Origin: Spinacia oleracea
Taxonomy: Eukaryota; Streptophyta; Magnoliopsida; Caryophyllales; Amaranthaceae
Length of the DNA: 64,000 nucleotides
Direction: 5' to 3'
Assembly (NCBI RefSeq): GCF_020520425.1
Contig: NC_079492.1
Location: forward strand, 138,822,361 to 138,886,360
The notes below the pieces were generated by a model. It made no database searches. It was not told where the DNA came from and saw nothing but the letters and a program-made list of their open reading frames with translations. This document shows positions 47,958-57,867 of this stretch, piece after piece. The position numbers were made by a program, and so were the translations under genes. The first letter of the stretch is position 1. Every line of letters begins with the position of its first letter.

Positions 47958-48214
47958 TTTAGATGATCATTAATGCTGCAATTATTTCCATAATTATGAA
48001 TTATGATAGTAATTAAGTTATTTTTGTTTGCATGTAATGGTCTAGGGGACCATTCTTGAAGGGGTTCCTTACCTATAGCTCTATAAGGTTCTTTGTTTGT
48101 GTATGTTAGCGTTTTCTTCTTTTAGTTTCTTTTTCCGAGTATTAGCTTATTCGTATTGCATATAGTAACCTCAAATCCATTTGCAAAAATAACATATTAT
48201 CCATACAACCATAC
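47958..48214. other. 3' flank of P450-2
   Basis: Probable 3' UTR and downstream sequence. No clear polyadenylation signal stands out. Confidence 0.4.
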
Positions 48215-48608
48215 TGTTGGGTTCCTAAATGGCTTCCCTAGCTACTTTGGACCTATTTGTCTTTTTTGACTTAAGTGAGCCAACAACCCAAATGGCGATT
48301 ACGGAATTCGAGTAAGTTAAGCCCAAGGTATTGAAGATTAGCCCAGTAAGCCCTACAACGATGAGGGCCAAATCATATCATTAATGCTACTATAAATAGC
48401 CATTATTCTCCATGTTTAGGAGGGGACTTCACATTTATTACACAGATTTATTATATTGAGTATGTGGATTACTGGCTCCATTTTACTTACTTCTTATAAC
48501 CTGGCTTATTGAGATTATTAAGGCTAATCATCGAGCCATACCCAAACTCGTAGACTTCCTCGACTCATACATAACTTACCTCCTTAGTGGTTGTTTACAC
48601 CCGAAACA
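48215..48608 (+). mobile_element. Solo LTR, 394 bp, between P450-2 and P450-3
   Basis: Begins TGTTGGGTTCCTAAATGG and ends CACCCGAAACA, with a perfect 5-bp target duplication CATAC on both sides (48210-48214 and 48609-48613). A TATA-like CTATAAATAGCC lies at about 48391. No partner LTR or interior remains, so recombination has left one LTR. It lies about 0.26 kb after the stop of P450-2 and 1.1 kb before P450-3. Confidence 0.8.
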
Positions 48609-49621
48609 CATACTACTACTACTACTTCAAATTTCGGCTGATCAACTGAGCTGCAACCCATCCCGCCTTAACGATTCAGTTAACTCAATTTGTATCGGCC
48701 ATTTGACCATCATTAGTGATTTATACGTACACCATGAAAATTATAATTATGTGCAATCTAGTTAGTATATCAAAGGCACTACAAGTGTCTTTTATTTGAG
48801 TTCTAATTTTCAAACGAAGTATTTACTACGAGTACGTATCTTTTATTCTTTTACTCCGCAGTTTGAAGACTAGTCGGAGCTTAGCTATAGCCAGTAAAGA
48901 GTATTCAATTCATTTTTCCAACCTTAGCTTGCACATATTTCGTTTTTGCATTTGTTATAATCTTAGGTTGGGCCCCATTTTGTAGAAAATACTCTATGTT
49001 ATTTTATTATTTGTTCAACTTTGGTAGGCCGGTAGCAGCTGTTTGATCTAATGGTGGATGTTGGCTTGATTTTTTGTTGTTATGATCCTAACTTGATGGA
49101 GGATCTACCATGCCGTATGAAGACTTTTCAGAAGAAATTGACGACCATAACTATTTACTAAATTCTTATGCATCTTATTACGTAAAATCGGATGTACATT
49201 GCGGATTATGGGTTCGAAATAAATTGTGCTGAGGGTAAGTTAATTTGTCCCTGCAGTTCAACTTTATAATCTAAATAAAACTCTGAAACATTGCTTTTTC
49301 ATTGATTTTTACGGAATATCTACAATTTATTGTTACCAAGACTCACAATTTTTTTACACAAACTTATTTCACGATTACTTAGACTCCTTAAATAAATAAT
49401 GAGGTGCCATGATTTGGTTTAGTTAAAGAAAGACGGTGTTAATTTATGTCCACATGATTTAGTGTAACAACAAAAAGTTCTTAATTGAGTAGCATTTTTT
49501 TTACTAATCAATAACGCAAAATTCGTGCTTCTTGCGTAAGAGTATGAGACTTTAGCTTCTTAAGACTTTCCTTGAAGACCCGAGATAAAGACAACCCCCC
49601 CACCCCCCAACTTAAGAACCC
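48609..49621. other. Upstream region of P450-3, no gene
   Basis: AT-rich; a C-rich run (CCCCCCCACCCCCC) near 49596 sits about 25 bp before the TATA box. No other feature recognised. Confidence 0.5.
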
Positions 49622-49628
49622 TATATAA
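49622..49628 (+). promoter_or_regulatory. TATA box of P450-3
   Basis: TATATAA in the context CCCTATATAAGAG, 84 bp (start to start) upstream of the ATG at 49706, matching the arrangement of the two paralogs. Confidence 0.6.
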
Positions 49629-49705
49629 GAGTTACTTTTTCCACCAAACAATCACTTACCAATTCAAATCCTTCCCCTTCTAAAAACCCACCCACTTATA
49701 TATCC

Positions 49706-52198
49706 ATGGATTTGTTGAGTTACATAAAGTGGATACTACCAATATTTGCAACAATCTTTTTATTTGTATCACTAGCCAAACCCAAATCTAAAAACCTACC
49801 CCCCGGACCCTCACCTTTACCCATATTTGGAAACCTCTTGAAATTCTTACCTCATGTCACCCAACCTCACAAGTACTTTGCCGAGCTTGCTAAGACTTAT
49901 GGCCCCGTCATGAGCCTTCAGCTCGGCTCCACGACTGTCATTATCGTTTCAACTTCCACACTTGCCAAACAAGTCCTCCTCAAAAATCATGATGTTTTTT
50001 CAAACTTATACCATCTTGATGCTATTCGAGTTCATGATCATGAAAAACTCTCCATTGGCCCGTTACCACCCTCTTCTCCTATGTGGAGGGTCCTTAAGAA
50101 AATCTACAATACCCGATTGTTGAGTGACAAAATGTTGGAAAACATGCAAACACATAGGTACCGAAAATTAGATGAAATGCTATGTTATATGAAAGAATGC
50201 TCGAAAGCTAACATCGTTGTTGATGTTGGACAAGCGTTATATGATGCTTCTTTCGATATGATTTCTAGCACCATTTGTTCCATGGATTCGGGTAATGATG
50301 CGAGGATAAGAGAGATTAAGGATTTGATGGATTGCATCATTAAAGAGCTTGGGAGACCTAACATTGTTGATGGATATCCTATCCTCAAAATGATTGATCC
50401 ACAACGAATTAGACATCGATTAACCGCTTATTGTGTTAAATTGTTTAAGTTATTTGATGAAATTATAGCGATGAGATCGATGTCCAGAAATGATCAAGTG
50501 TCAGGCCATGGGTTGTACAATGATCTTTTGGACGTAATCTTTGATGTTATGGATGAACAAAGGGATGAAATTAACCGAGATCACGTCCACCATCTGTTAT
50601 TGGTAAGTATACTAATTACGAAAATGATAAAGGTCGCAACATGTGACCTTTAAGCCATGTCTCAATGATGACATGACATGCTTATGTGTCATGATTTAAA
50701 TTGAAAACTAAAATATTTAACTTATATAATATATTATACATGTTTCAAAAAAGGTAGAAAAATCTTAATTTTCTAATTTGTTTCCTTATTTATATCGTCT
50801 ACCTAATTTACATATTTTCATAGTAAAAAATATTGAATTGATAGTAAAAATATTCTGATGACACATAACCTACGTGGCGCCTATATGTACCAATTAAACT
50901 GCGACACGTAAAATTGTGACAACTAAATGTTGTCGCAACTTGCGACCTTTATCATCACCCAATTAATTATTAAACTCCCTCCTTCCAATTTCGTCTCAAT
51001 TTAATAGTCACACTTGTTTTCATTGTCCGTCTTACTTTAATAAAGTAATTAACACACTTTACTTTATCAAAAGTATATTTTTACGCATAGCACACTCGCT
51101 TCAACGGAGCTTAGCTCCGACTACATCCGGATCCGACCCGTGTCGCACACCTTGCTTGTGATGGGTGAGTCTCCCAACAAGAGTTTCTACCTACGGCGAG
51201 GCTCGAACCCGAGACCTCCCTTAAGCGGCATCAAGCTGCTTACTACTTGAGCCAACTCTATGTTGGTTACTTTATCAAAAGTAACTCCCATTTTCTTGTT
51301 ACTTTTCAGATCCACTAATATTTCATTATCTCTATATTTTCCCTACCAAAAGTAACACCTTCTCTTTCATTCAATTGATCGAAAACAAAAATCAAATATC
51401 TCCCCTCAAATAACTTTTCGGTTAAGATATATAGTGTTTGATAAGTTAAATCTACAACAATTTATCGCATAGAACTCATTGAAAGTCAAATTTCATTTAT
51501 GTCCAATTGGCCTTAGATTACAAGTGTTTTTAGGGTGTACGTAGTATATATATCATTAATTTCTCATATATATATATATGTGTTAGGATCTCTTTGGTGC
51601 GGGAATGGACACAACTTCAAAGACAATGGAGTGGGCAATGGCAGAGTTACTTCGAAACCCTATGGTTCTACGCAAATTGCAAGAAGAACTAGACAGAGTG
51701 ATCGGAAAAGGCAATACTATTTTGGAATCGCACATCTCAGAACTTCCATACCTACAAGCAATTGTCAAAGAAACCCTTAGAATTCATCCAACAGCTCCTT
51801 TATTACTCCCACGCATAGTGGAGAAAAACATAGAAATTGATGGCTTTGAATTTCCCAAAGGTGCAATGCTTATAGTTAATGCATGGGCTATTGGTCGTGA
51901 CCCGCATACTTGGGTTAACCCGGATTCATTCTCACCGGAGCGGTTTTTGGGGTCGGAGCTCGAGGTTAAGAGTCAATTTAATCAGTTATATACATTTGGT
52001 GCAGGAAAGAAAAGTTGTCCTGGAATGCCTTTAGCCATACGTATGGTTTCTTTGGTTTTGGGTAATTTAATATGTTGGTTTGATTGGAAACTTGAAGAGT
52101 TTGAAGATCTACAAAAGGTTTTTGAAATAGATGATCATTTCGGAATTACTTTAAAGAAAGCCATATCTCTACGTGCTATTCCAATTACTCGTGCATAG
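49706..52198 (+). CDS. Cytochrome P450, CYP76-type (P450-3), two exons
   Basis: Exon 1 49706-50602, intron 50603-51586 (GTAAGT...GTTAG), exon 2 51587-52198; phase-0 join; 502 residues. Start MDLLSYIKW. Signatures: hydrophobic anchor about 7-24, LPPGPSPLP hinge, AGMDTT (304-309), ExxR in KETLRIHP (E361, R364), PERF (416-419), heme loop FGAGKKSCPG (436-445) with Cys443. Compared with P450-1 and P450-2 it is the most diverged member: three residues shorter before the hinge, and different in the HLDAIRVHDHEKLSIGPLPP region that in CYP76 enzymes borders the substrate pocket, so a different substrate is plausible (inference). The intron holds a SINE. As in the paralogs, the heme-loop Arg is Lys. 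Confidence 0.9.
51076..51266 (-). mobile_element. tRNA-derived SINE (191 bp) in the P450-3 intron
   Basis: Read on the minus strand it starts CCAACATAGAGTTGGCTCAAG and has an A-box-like TTGGCTCAAGTAGT, then a B box GGTTCGAGCC (in CTCGGGTTCGAGCCTCG). A non-tRNA body and a short A-rich tail follow. It is flanked by a perfect 17-bp target duplication TTACTTTATCAAAAGTA (51059-51075 and 51267-51283). Polymerase III-type promoter, no coding capacity, mobilised by LINE reverse transcriptase. The perfect duplication indicates a recent insertion. Confidence 0.92.
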
Positions 52199-52522
52199 AA
52201 CACTTTATTTGAAGCTGCTAAAATATTTGTTTTCTTATTTTATTTTGTATCAATTTGTCCTTGATTGGTTGAGGCTCCTAACCTATAATATTGGTAGCCA
52301 ATGTTCACTTAGCTTGTACTAGCAAAAATTATCAATACATTAATTAATTTGCCACATTTCTCCTATTTTATTAAATTTTGTCTAAATCTTGGGTTAAGTC
52401 GAGGGGGAGAGTCAATTTTTTAACCCCTTAATTATAATTGGAGTAAGTCGTTTGACTCTATAACAAAGGGCTTTGGGTAAGTCCTAAAACAAAATGGTTT
52501 TGTTTTAGTGTAATAAAAATTA
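52199..52522. other. 3' flank of P450-3
   Basis: Probable 3' UTR and downstream spacer; no gene. Confidence 0.4.
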
Positions 52523-52877
52523 CTTCCTCCGTCTCTTTTTGTTCTTTACGGTTTCCTTTTTTGGTGTTTCAAAATATTCTTTAAATTTTCTTTTATATTA
52601 TCATATAAATGCTTTAATATTTTATCAAAATTTGTTTCCAGTGATTATTTTAACTAATTAATTCATTGGGCATTTAATCTCTCACACCTTTTCTATTGAG
52701 ACACTAAATTTTTTTCATTTTCCCAATATCAGAATTTTGATAAGAGTGAAACATTATAAATAAACGTAACTTTCCTTGTTTAAATAAAAAAAAAATAGAG
52801 GAATCTTAATGCACATTAATTAGTCGTTAATAAACGTGCAAAAGGCCAAAGGTAAAAAAACAAAAAAAGACGGAGGG
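52523..52877. mobile_element. Stowaway-like MITE, ~355 bp
   Basis: Left end TA|CTTCCTCCGTCTCTTTTTG, right end CAAAAAAAGACGGAGGG. The ends are inverted copies around CCTCCGTCT. The right outer bases merge directly into the adjacent LTR-like sequence (TGTTAGAG), so the TA duplication on that side may have been altered by that second insertion. Confidence 0.7.
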
Positions 52878-53300
52878 TGTTAGAGTTATGGTATATCTAG
52901 ATTTCTAGTATATTTAGGAAACCAAAGTTGTGTTAGTTTAGGAATCCAATAGAGTCCTAAACCAAATAGAATTATGTTATAGTTTCCTATATAAACCAAC
53001 AATGTAACCAAGTTATAATTAAGCTATTCAGTTATATTATCGTCAATTAATATTATTCTCTATAGTTTATCATGGTATCGGAGCTATCCATAATTTTGGA
53101 TTGATCCTACGCTTCCCCAAAAATTCTCTGATCGGTTAACTCTGATCGGTTAGTTTTTGTTGATGGTGTTTGCTTGTTAGAGTTATGGTATATCTGGGGT
53201 TCTAGTATATTTTGGAAAACTTGAGTTGTGTTAGTTTAGGAATCCAATAGAATCCTAAACCTAATAGTATTAGGTTATAGTTTCTTATATAAACCGACCA
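52878..53300 (+). mobile_element. TRIM-like miniature LTR retrotransposon, 3' truncated
   Basis: LTR copy 1 52878-53072 (TGTTAGAGTTATGGTATATC ... AGTTTATCA, 195 bp) is followed by a primer site TGGTATCGGAGC and only about 102 bp of interior. LTR copy 2 starts at 53175 and is collinear until about 53300, where it breaks off. The two copies differ at many positions, so the element is old. LTR and interior sizes fit the TRIM class. Confidence 0.75.
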
Positions 53301-54019
53301 TTATGGAGCTTGTGCTAATATAAAATTTGGGCCCTTAAAACTTTGTGCTAATATGTTATAGTTTCCTAATTCCTATATAACAATCTCGGGTGGAATTCCG
53401 AACCTACTGAGGACGTTGCGTTTGATAAATGATATGACTTCCGTGTCTCTTACTCGTTTGGAGCTCGTTTGATAAATGATAAAATTCCATCCCCAATCAT
53501 TATGGAGCTTGTGCTAATATAAAATTTGGGCCCTTAAAATTTTGTAGACTATGTACAGAGCATAACTTTAATACAGTACATTCAAATTCATATGCTAATG
53601 GAGTAATGGGGCCTGGTTAATTTACTGATTGTAGCTCCATAAATCCGAAAACGATATGCACGTTCACGAAACTTAATCAATCTCGTTTAATTACTCTCCA
53701 TTTTATTTTGTTGAAAGCAGACTAAATTACAAAACAGGGTGTCTTGACATCCATAATGTCCTCAAATATACTGATTCCTAAATCAAAAGAAGCTAATTCT
53801 AACAATCACAACTTCACAAGAAGGAAACAAAAAAAATCCAATTCCTTACTTAGGTTACAAGGCTATATCCATGTTCATTGATGCCTTGCTCTTCTTACCA
53901 TTCTACTTGCAACTTCCATCCCGAATAAAACATTCCTCCTCTACAGTCTACACTACCCTGTTATATATATAACATATTTGCTCTTTCGATTTTCTGCGAA
54001 CACCTTGCACTAACTGAAG
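53301..54019. other. Upstream region of the NTF2-like gene with a 46-bp direct repeat
   Basis: The phrase starting CATTATGGAGCTTGTGC and running through GGGCCCTTAAAA occurs at 53299 and again at 53498. A TATA-like TATATATAAC lies near 53961, about 60 bp upstream of the ATG. No other gene. Confidence 0.5.
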
Positions 54020-55466
54020 ATGGCTTTTGCCTCTGTTTATCCCTGCAAAAGTACGCCTCACGTATCTCACTTCACCCTAACTTCTCTCACCTATGTAGGC
54101 TCTCCAACATGTAGAAGAAACCTACATATACCTAAAGCGATGAAACTTATCCCCGAGTCTATACACCAGACATGGAATCTGAGAAAAAGTATCAGCCACC
54201 AGAGGAAGCTCGAGATAAATCCCCCGTTAGCAGCAATGGACTCAGACACCAGCTACCAGATTCACTCTTTGGCAGATGTTGTCAACAAATTTTACAAATG
54301 TATCAACGACAACGACAGGAAGGCGCTAGAGGATCTCATCTCAAGCGACTGTCGTCTTGAGGATTCAGCTTTCCCCTATATAATCCACAAGAAGAAGGTA
54401 ACAAGCTCGTAATATTTGACCTTTTTCCGAAAACTTAACACACATTTCATGTTCGTAATGTTTTTTCCTGCAGGAAGTCATAAGCTTGTTAGTTCAACTT
54501 GCTGATTCTATGGGTGAAAATGTCCAGTTCAAACTAGGAACTGTTTGTCAAGGAGAAGAACTCATAGCTTCTGTGAATTGGCATTTGGGTATCATGCATT
54601 CTATCTCTTAATTAGCATAAATAAACTAGTTTACTTTCTTATATAATATAAACTGGGAAAACTACTTTACTTCTTATCATGTTATACAGAGTGGAAGGAA
54701 GACCAAATCCCTTTCTCTAAAGGGTGCAGTACTTTTCAGTGCTCAAATGAAGGTGATAGACTTGTAATAAGGTAATAACACCGAAAACCCAACATCTAAA
54801 TTATCAATTAAACTTCATTACTCTAACAAAACTAACAAATTCGGCAATTCATTACAGGAAAATCCAGAACATAACAGAGTCACCGGTAAAACCCGGTGTA
54901 TTAACCATGGTATGATTTATATTAACCTCTTTTCGCATAAAGAATTACTCAATAATATGTTCAAGACTAATATGCAGTTGACCTTTGTTAACAAATTCAA
55001 CAGGCTTTGCTTAAGATGGTGAGATCACTGTTCGACGAATTCCCTAAGCCTGCAAAATGTAATGAAAAGCTTCTGATTCCATTATGTTTCTTAAGTTTCA
55101 TAAGTCAAGTATTATATACAACTGACAATGCATATGCATCAAATTACAGGGTTCCTAAAGAGTCCACATATCATTCTTCAGGCAGTGCTTAACATATACG
55201 GCCTATTCTTAAGCCCCATTGTAAACCCAATTCTAACAGTGTACATCACTCTATGTAAAATTATGGCTCGAACACTTGGCTCCGTGATGAGTTTTCTGCA
55301 CCTCATTTCAAGATTTTTCAATAATAACTCAACATCAACCGACATTGATACAAAGTCATCATCAACTAACATCGATAAAACTTCACCACCAACTGACACT
55401 GATAATGATGATACCTCAGTCATGGAAACTGAGGAAGAACCTAACACTCTGCCAGAACAAACTTAG
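54020..55466 (+). CDS. NTF2-like domain protein with C-terminal hydrophobic region, six exons
   Basis: Exons 54020-54397, 54474-54588, 54690-54771, 54858-54909, 55004-55058 and 55150-55466; all five introns are GT-AG and phases match, giving 332 residues. Residues 1-70 are Ser/Thr/basic and may be a plastid transit peptide (later ATGs at 54140 and 54236 are alternative starts). Residues about 80-200 (SLADVVNKFYKCINDNDRKALEDL..., LGTVCQGEELIASVNWHLEWK, FSKGCSTFQ) look like the cone-shaped NTF2/SnoaL-like fold. About 228-280 is hydrophobic (HIILQAVLNIYGLFL, ILTVYITLCKIM), probably a membrane segment. The last 50 residues are a Ser/Thr/Asp/Glu-rich tail. Plants have such NTF2-like proteins of unknown function. 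The stop TAG overlaps the stop of the converging small gene. Confidence 0.85.
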
Positions 55467-55684
55467 GCATTTCTATTGCTGTCCTGTTTCGACCACGAGT
55501 CCAACATAGTCAGGGCAAGAAGCGGCCCAAGGATGGGAGGTAGCTGTGGCGGCCTGCTGAAGGCCACAATTTGGTCAGTGGCCTTCTCATCTGCAACTGT
55601 TCTCTTTGCCTTACCACTCTCTTCATTTCCATTCTTTTTTGGCTCCAATGAAGGACCAATTCCACCTGTTGTAGATACCAACAT
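55463..55684 (-). CDS. Small conserved-looking protein (73 aa), unknown function
   Basis: ATG at 55684, TAA at 55463. N-terminal half is Gly/Lys/Glu-rich (GGIGPSLEPKKNGNEESGKAK). The second half has IVAFSRPPQLPPILGPLLALTMLDSW, a proline-rich turn followed by a short hydrophobic helix. I loosely recall small plant proteins with a similar SRPPxLPPxLGPL core, but cannot confirm it. Upstream on the minus strand, an acceptor TTGTAG (boundary 55718) and a donor CTTAG|GTATCT (boundary 57114) would join it to a 5' UTR exon at about 57114-57340, with an intron of ~1.4 kb. GC content is higher than in the flanks. The plus-strand frame after the neighbour's stop is this gene's antisense shadow. Confidence 0.6.
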   Translation of the reverse strand: MLVSTTGGIGPSLEPKKNGNEESGKAKRTVADEKATDQIVAFSRPPQLPPILGPLLALTMLDSWSKQDSNRNA

Positions 55685-55834
55685 TTTGTTCAGTGATTAT
55701 TTACAATTATTGTAACACTACAACGAAGTATATAGTTCAGTTATATTACCCCATGCTCCTTGAAACTGGTGAAATTGTTTCTCAATAGTTTTTATTAGTG
55801 AACGTGAAGCTGAACCGCGCATGTACTCATATAT

Positions 55835-57030
55835 TATATCACCATTAAAAACAACAGATTCTGCAACAATCAGCTAAAAATCATATAGATGACCACTATA
55901 TGGAACAAAAAAACTTGTTTGATGGGTAAAAATTTGTTGTAAAAATTGCTTTTCTAATATCAATTTTAATTGGCAGCATTAGATAGTAACACTCGATTCT
56001 CAAAGTCTAATAAGTTCAATAAAACGAAATTTCTAAAGAAAGAATGAATCAGGAAGAAATTAGAAAATGGATCATACGATGGAAACCCATCATCTTCCTT
56101 AATCTTTCATCATCTTCATATACGAGGCAACAAAAAGATTAATAATATGTATATTACATGACCACTAAAACACCAAATTCTGCAACATTATAGCCAAAAA
56201 TCAAATGCATAAAGGACGCTTTCAATGCATAAAATCAGTTTTAATTCATCAATTTGGATAGTTACACTCGATTTTGAGGTTTGATATACAAAAATCAGAT
56301 AAATGGACCAAAAAACAAATTAATTCATGTTAGCCGACCCCAAATCATTTTTGGACTAAGGCTTTGTTGTTATTGTACTTTCAATCCGTAAAAATCAGTA
56401 AAAGTCCGTTTTAATTGTATATATTGGACAAATAGACAGTAACAATCAAAATTCGATCAGTAAATCGATAAAATTAATTTCCAATTAAGAGAAAATTAGC
56501 TCAAAACAACATGATCAAATTCTAACAACGTGAAAAAATGAAATCGCGAGGATGAATCAGGAAGAAATTAGAAAATGTATCATATGATGGAATACATCAT
56601 CTTGTTTATAATCTCTCATCACCTTCATCCTCCGCAACAAAATGATTAATTGTAATTAATTCAACCATAATAACAAACTAATCACCAATAAAAACACAAG
56701 ATTCTGCAACAACGCAACCAAAATCATATACATGGGACAAAAAATCAAAACTACTTTGATGAGTAAAATCGCTTTAAACCCAGCGTTTGATTAGTTACAA
56801 TCAAAATTAATTTCCATTCAACAAAAAAAATACGATGTAGTTGAAAACAACAGGATAAAATAAACTGACATTTGTCAAGAAAGAGGATGGATCAGGAAGA
56901 AATTAGAAAATGTATCATACGATAGGAAACCCATCATCTTCCTTATAATCTCTCATCACCTCCATCCTCCGCAATACGCAACAATTAAATGATTAATACT
57001 AACTAACTCAACCATAATATAATACCAACT
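55835..57030. repeat. Three to four degenerate copies of a sequence in the intron of the small minus-strand gene
   Basis: The phrases GAATCAGGAAGAAATTAGAAAATG, CCATCATCTTCCTTA, AATCTCTCATCACC and CATCCTCCGCAACAA recur at about 56043, 56552 and 56888. A second set (AGATTCTGCAACAA..CAAAAATCATAT, then ACAAAAAA and TGATGGGTAAAA) recurs at about 55855, 56171 and 56700. Spacing is irregular (about 330-510 bp). No reading frame persists. It appears to be local tandem amplification within an intron. Confidence 0.65.
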
Positions 57031-57339
57031 ATAGAAATTAAGGACTCATGTATTACCAGTTAGAAACAGAAGTATTGAAAGATTAAAGTTGCAGGAGTAA
57101 GAAAGAGAGATACCTAAGATTTGAGATGTTGAAGGACTGGAGTCTGGAGGCCGTGAATAAATGGAACGATTTAGGTCAAGTGTTTAAGAAGTTGAGAGAA
57201 TTTTCCAGACACTTGCGGGCTTTTTATGTTTATCGGGTTCCGAGTTTCGGACTTCGGAGCTTGACTTGTAGTTGTGAAACTGTGAGTTATCTTTATTTTG
57301 TTTGGGTTTGGAAATCTGGCCCATGTTTATAGTTATCCT

Positions 57340-57851
57340 CTTTCTAATTTTGAAGACTTTCTACAGAAATGTTAAATGTCAAATGCCAGTGAAGCGGGAC
57401 TCGCAGTAAAAGTTAAATCCGCCTATAGGTGATTAAAATTTGGGTCAGACCGGATTTTAACACAAAATTTTATGTTCAAGTCCATAAATTTAGTGTGGGC
57501 TTTGCGAGAAGAAACATACTTTTTCGGGTTGGGTTCAGACTTTTGTCTAAAAATGCATATTTTAGGCTATCCAAACCTATACTTTTTCGGATCGGGCCAG
57601 CGAGCCATGTTATAGTTGATCAGATCTAAATCCGCCCTACCATGGTGATGTAGCAGTTGAAGATTTTACGTTGGATCCGCATCATTTCCACCGGACCTTT
57701 CTCTTATAGCTTACTCTCAAATATATAATTTACGATTTTACTATTAAAAAAAAAGATGTAATTACATATTCCGTATTTATAGACTATCAAAATGAAACAT
57801 GTACGTGTCAAAACAAATTTAATAAGCAATGCAATGAATTAGGATGCTACG
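57340..57851. other. Intergenic sequence with CGGGT-type degenerate repeats
   Basis: Contains phrases such as TTTTCGGGTTGGGTTCAGAC and TTTTTCGGATCGGGCC, similar in kind to the CCGACCCG-rich sequence at the right end of the window. No gene. Confidence 0.45.
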
Positions 57852-57867
57852 TACTAGGTTCCACTTT

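Noticed and set aside
51100-51260. A tRNA gene in the P450-3 intron
   Set aside because: Pol III boxes are present but there is no cloverleaf; the 17-bp duplication and A-rich tail make it a SINE.
57126-57332. 68-codon plus-strand frame
   Set aside because: Lies opposite the probable 5' UTR exon of the minus-strand small gene; no features of its own.
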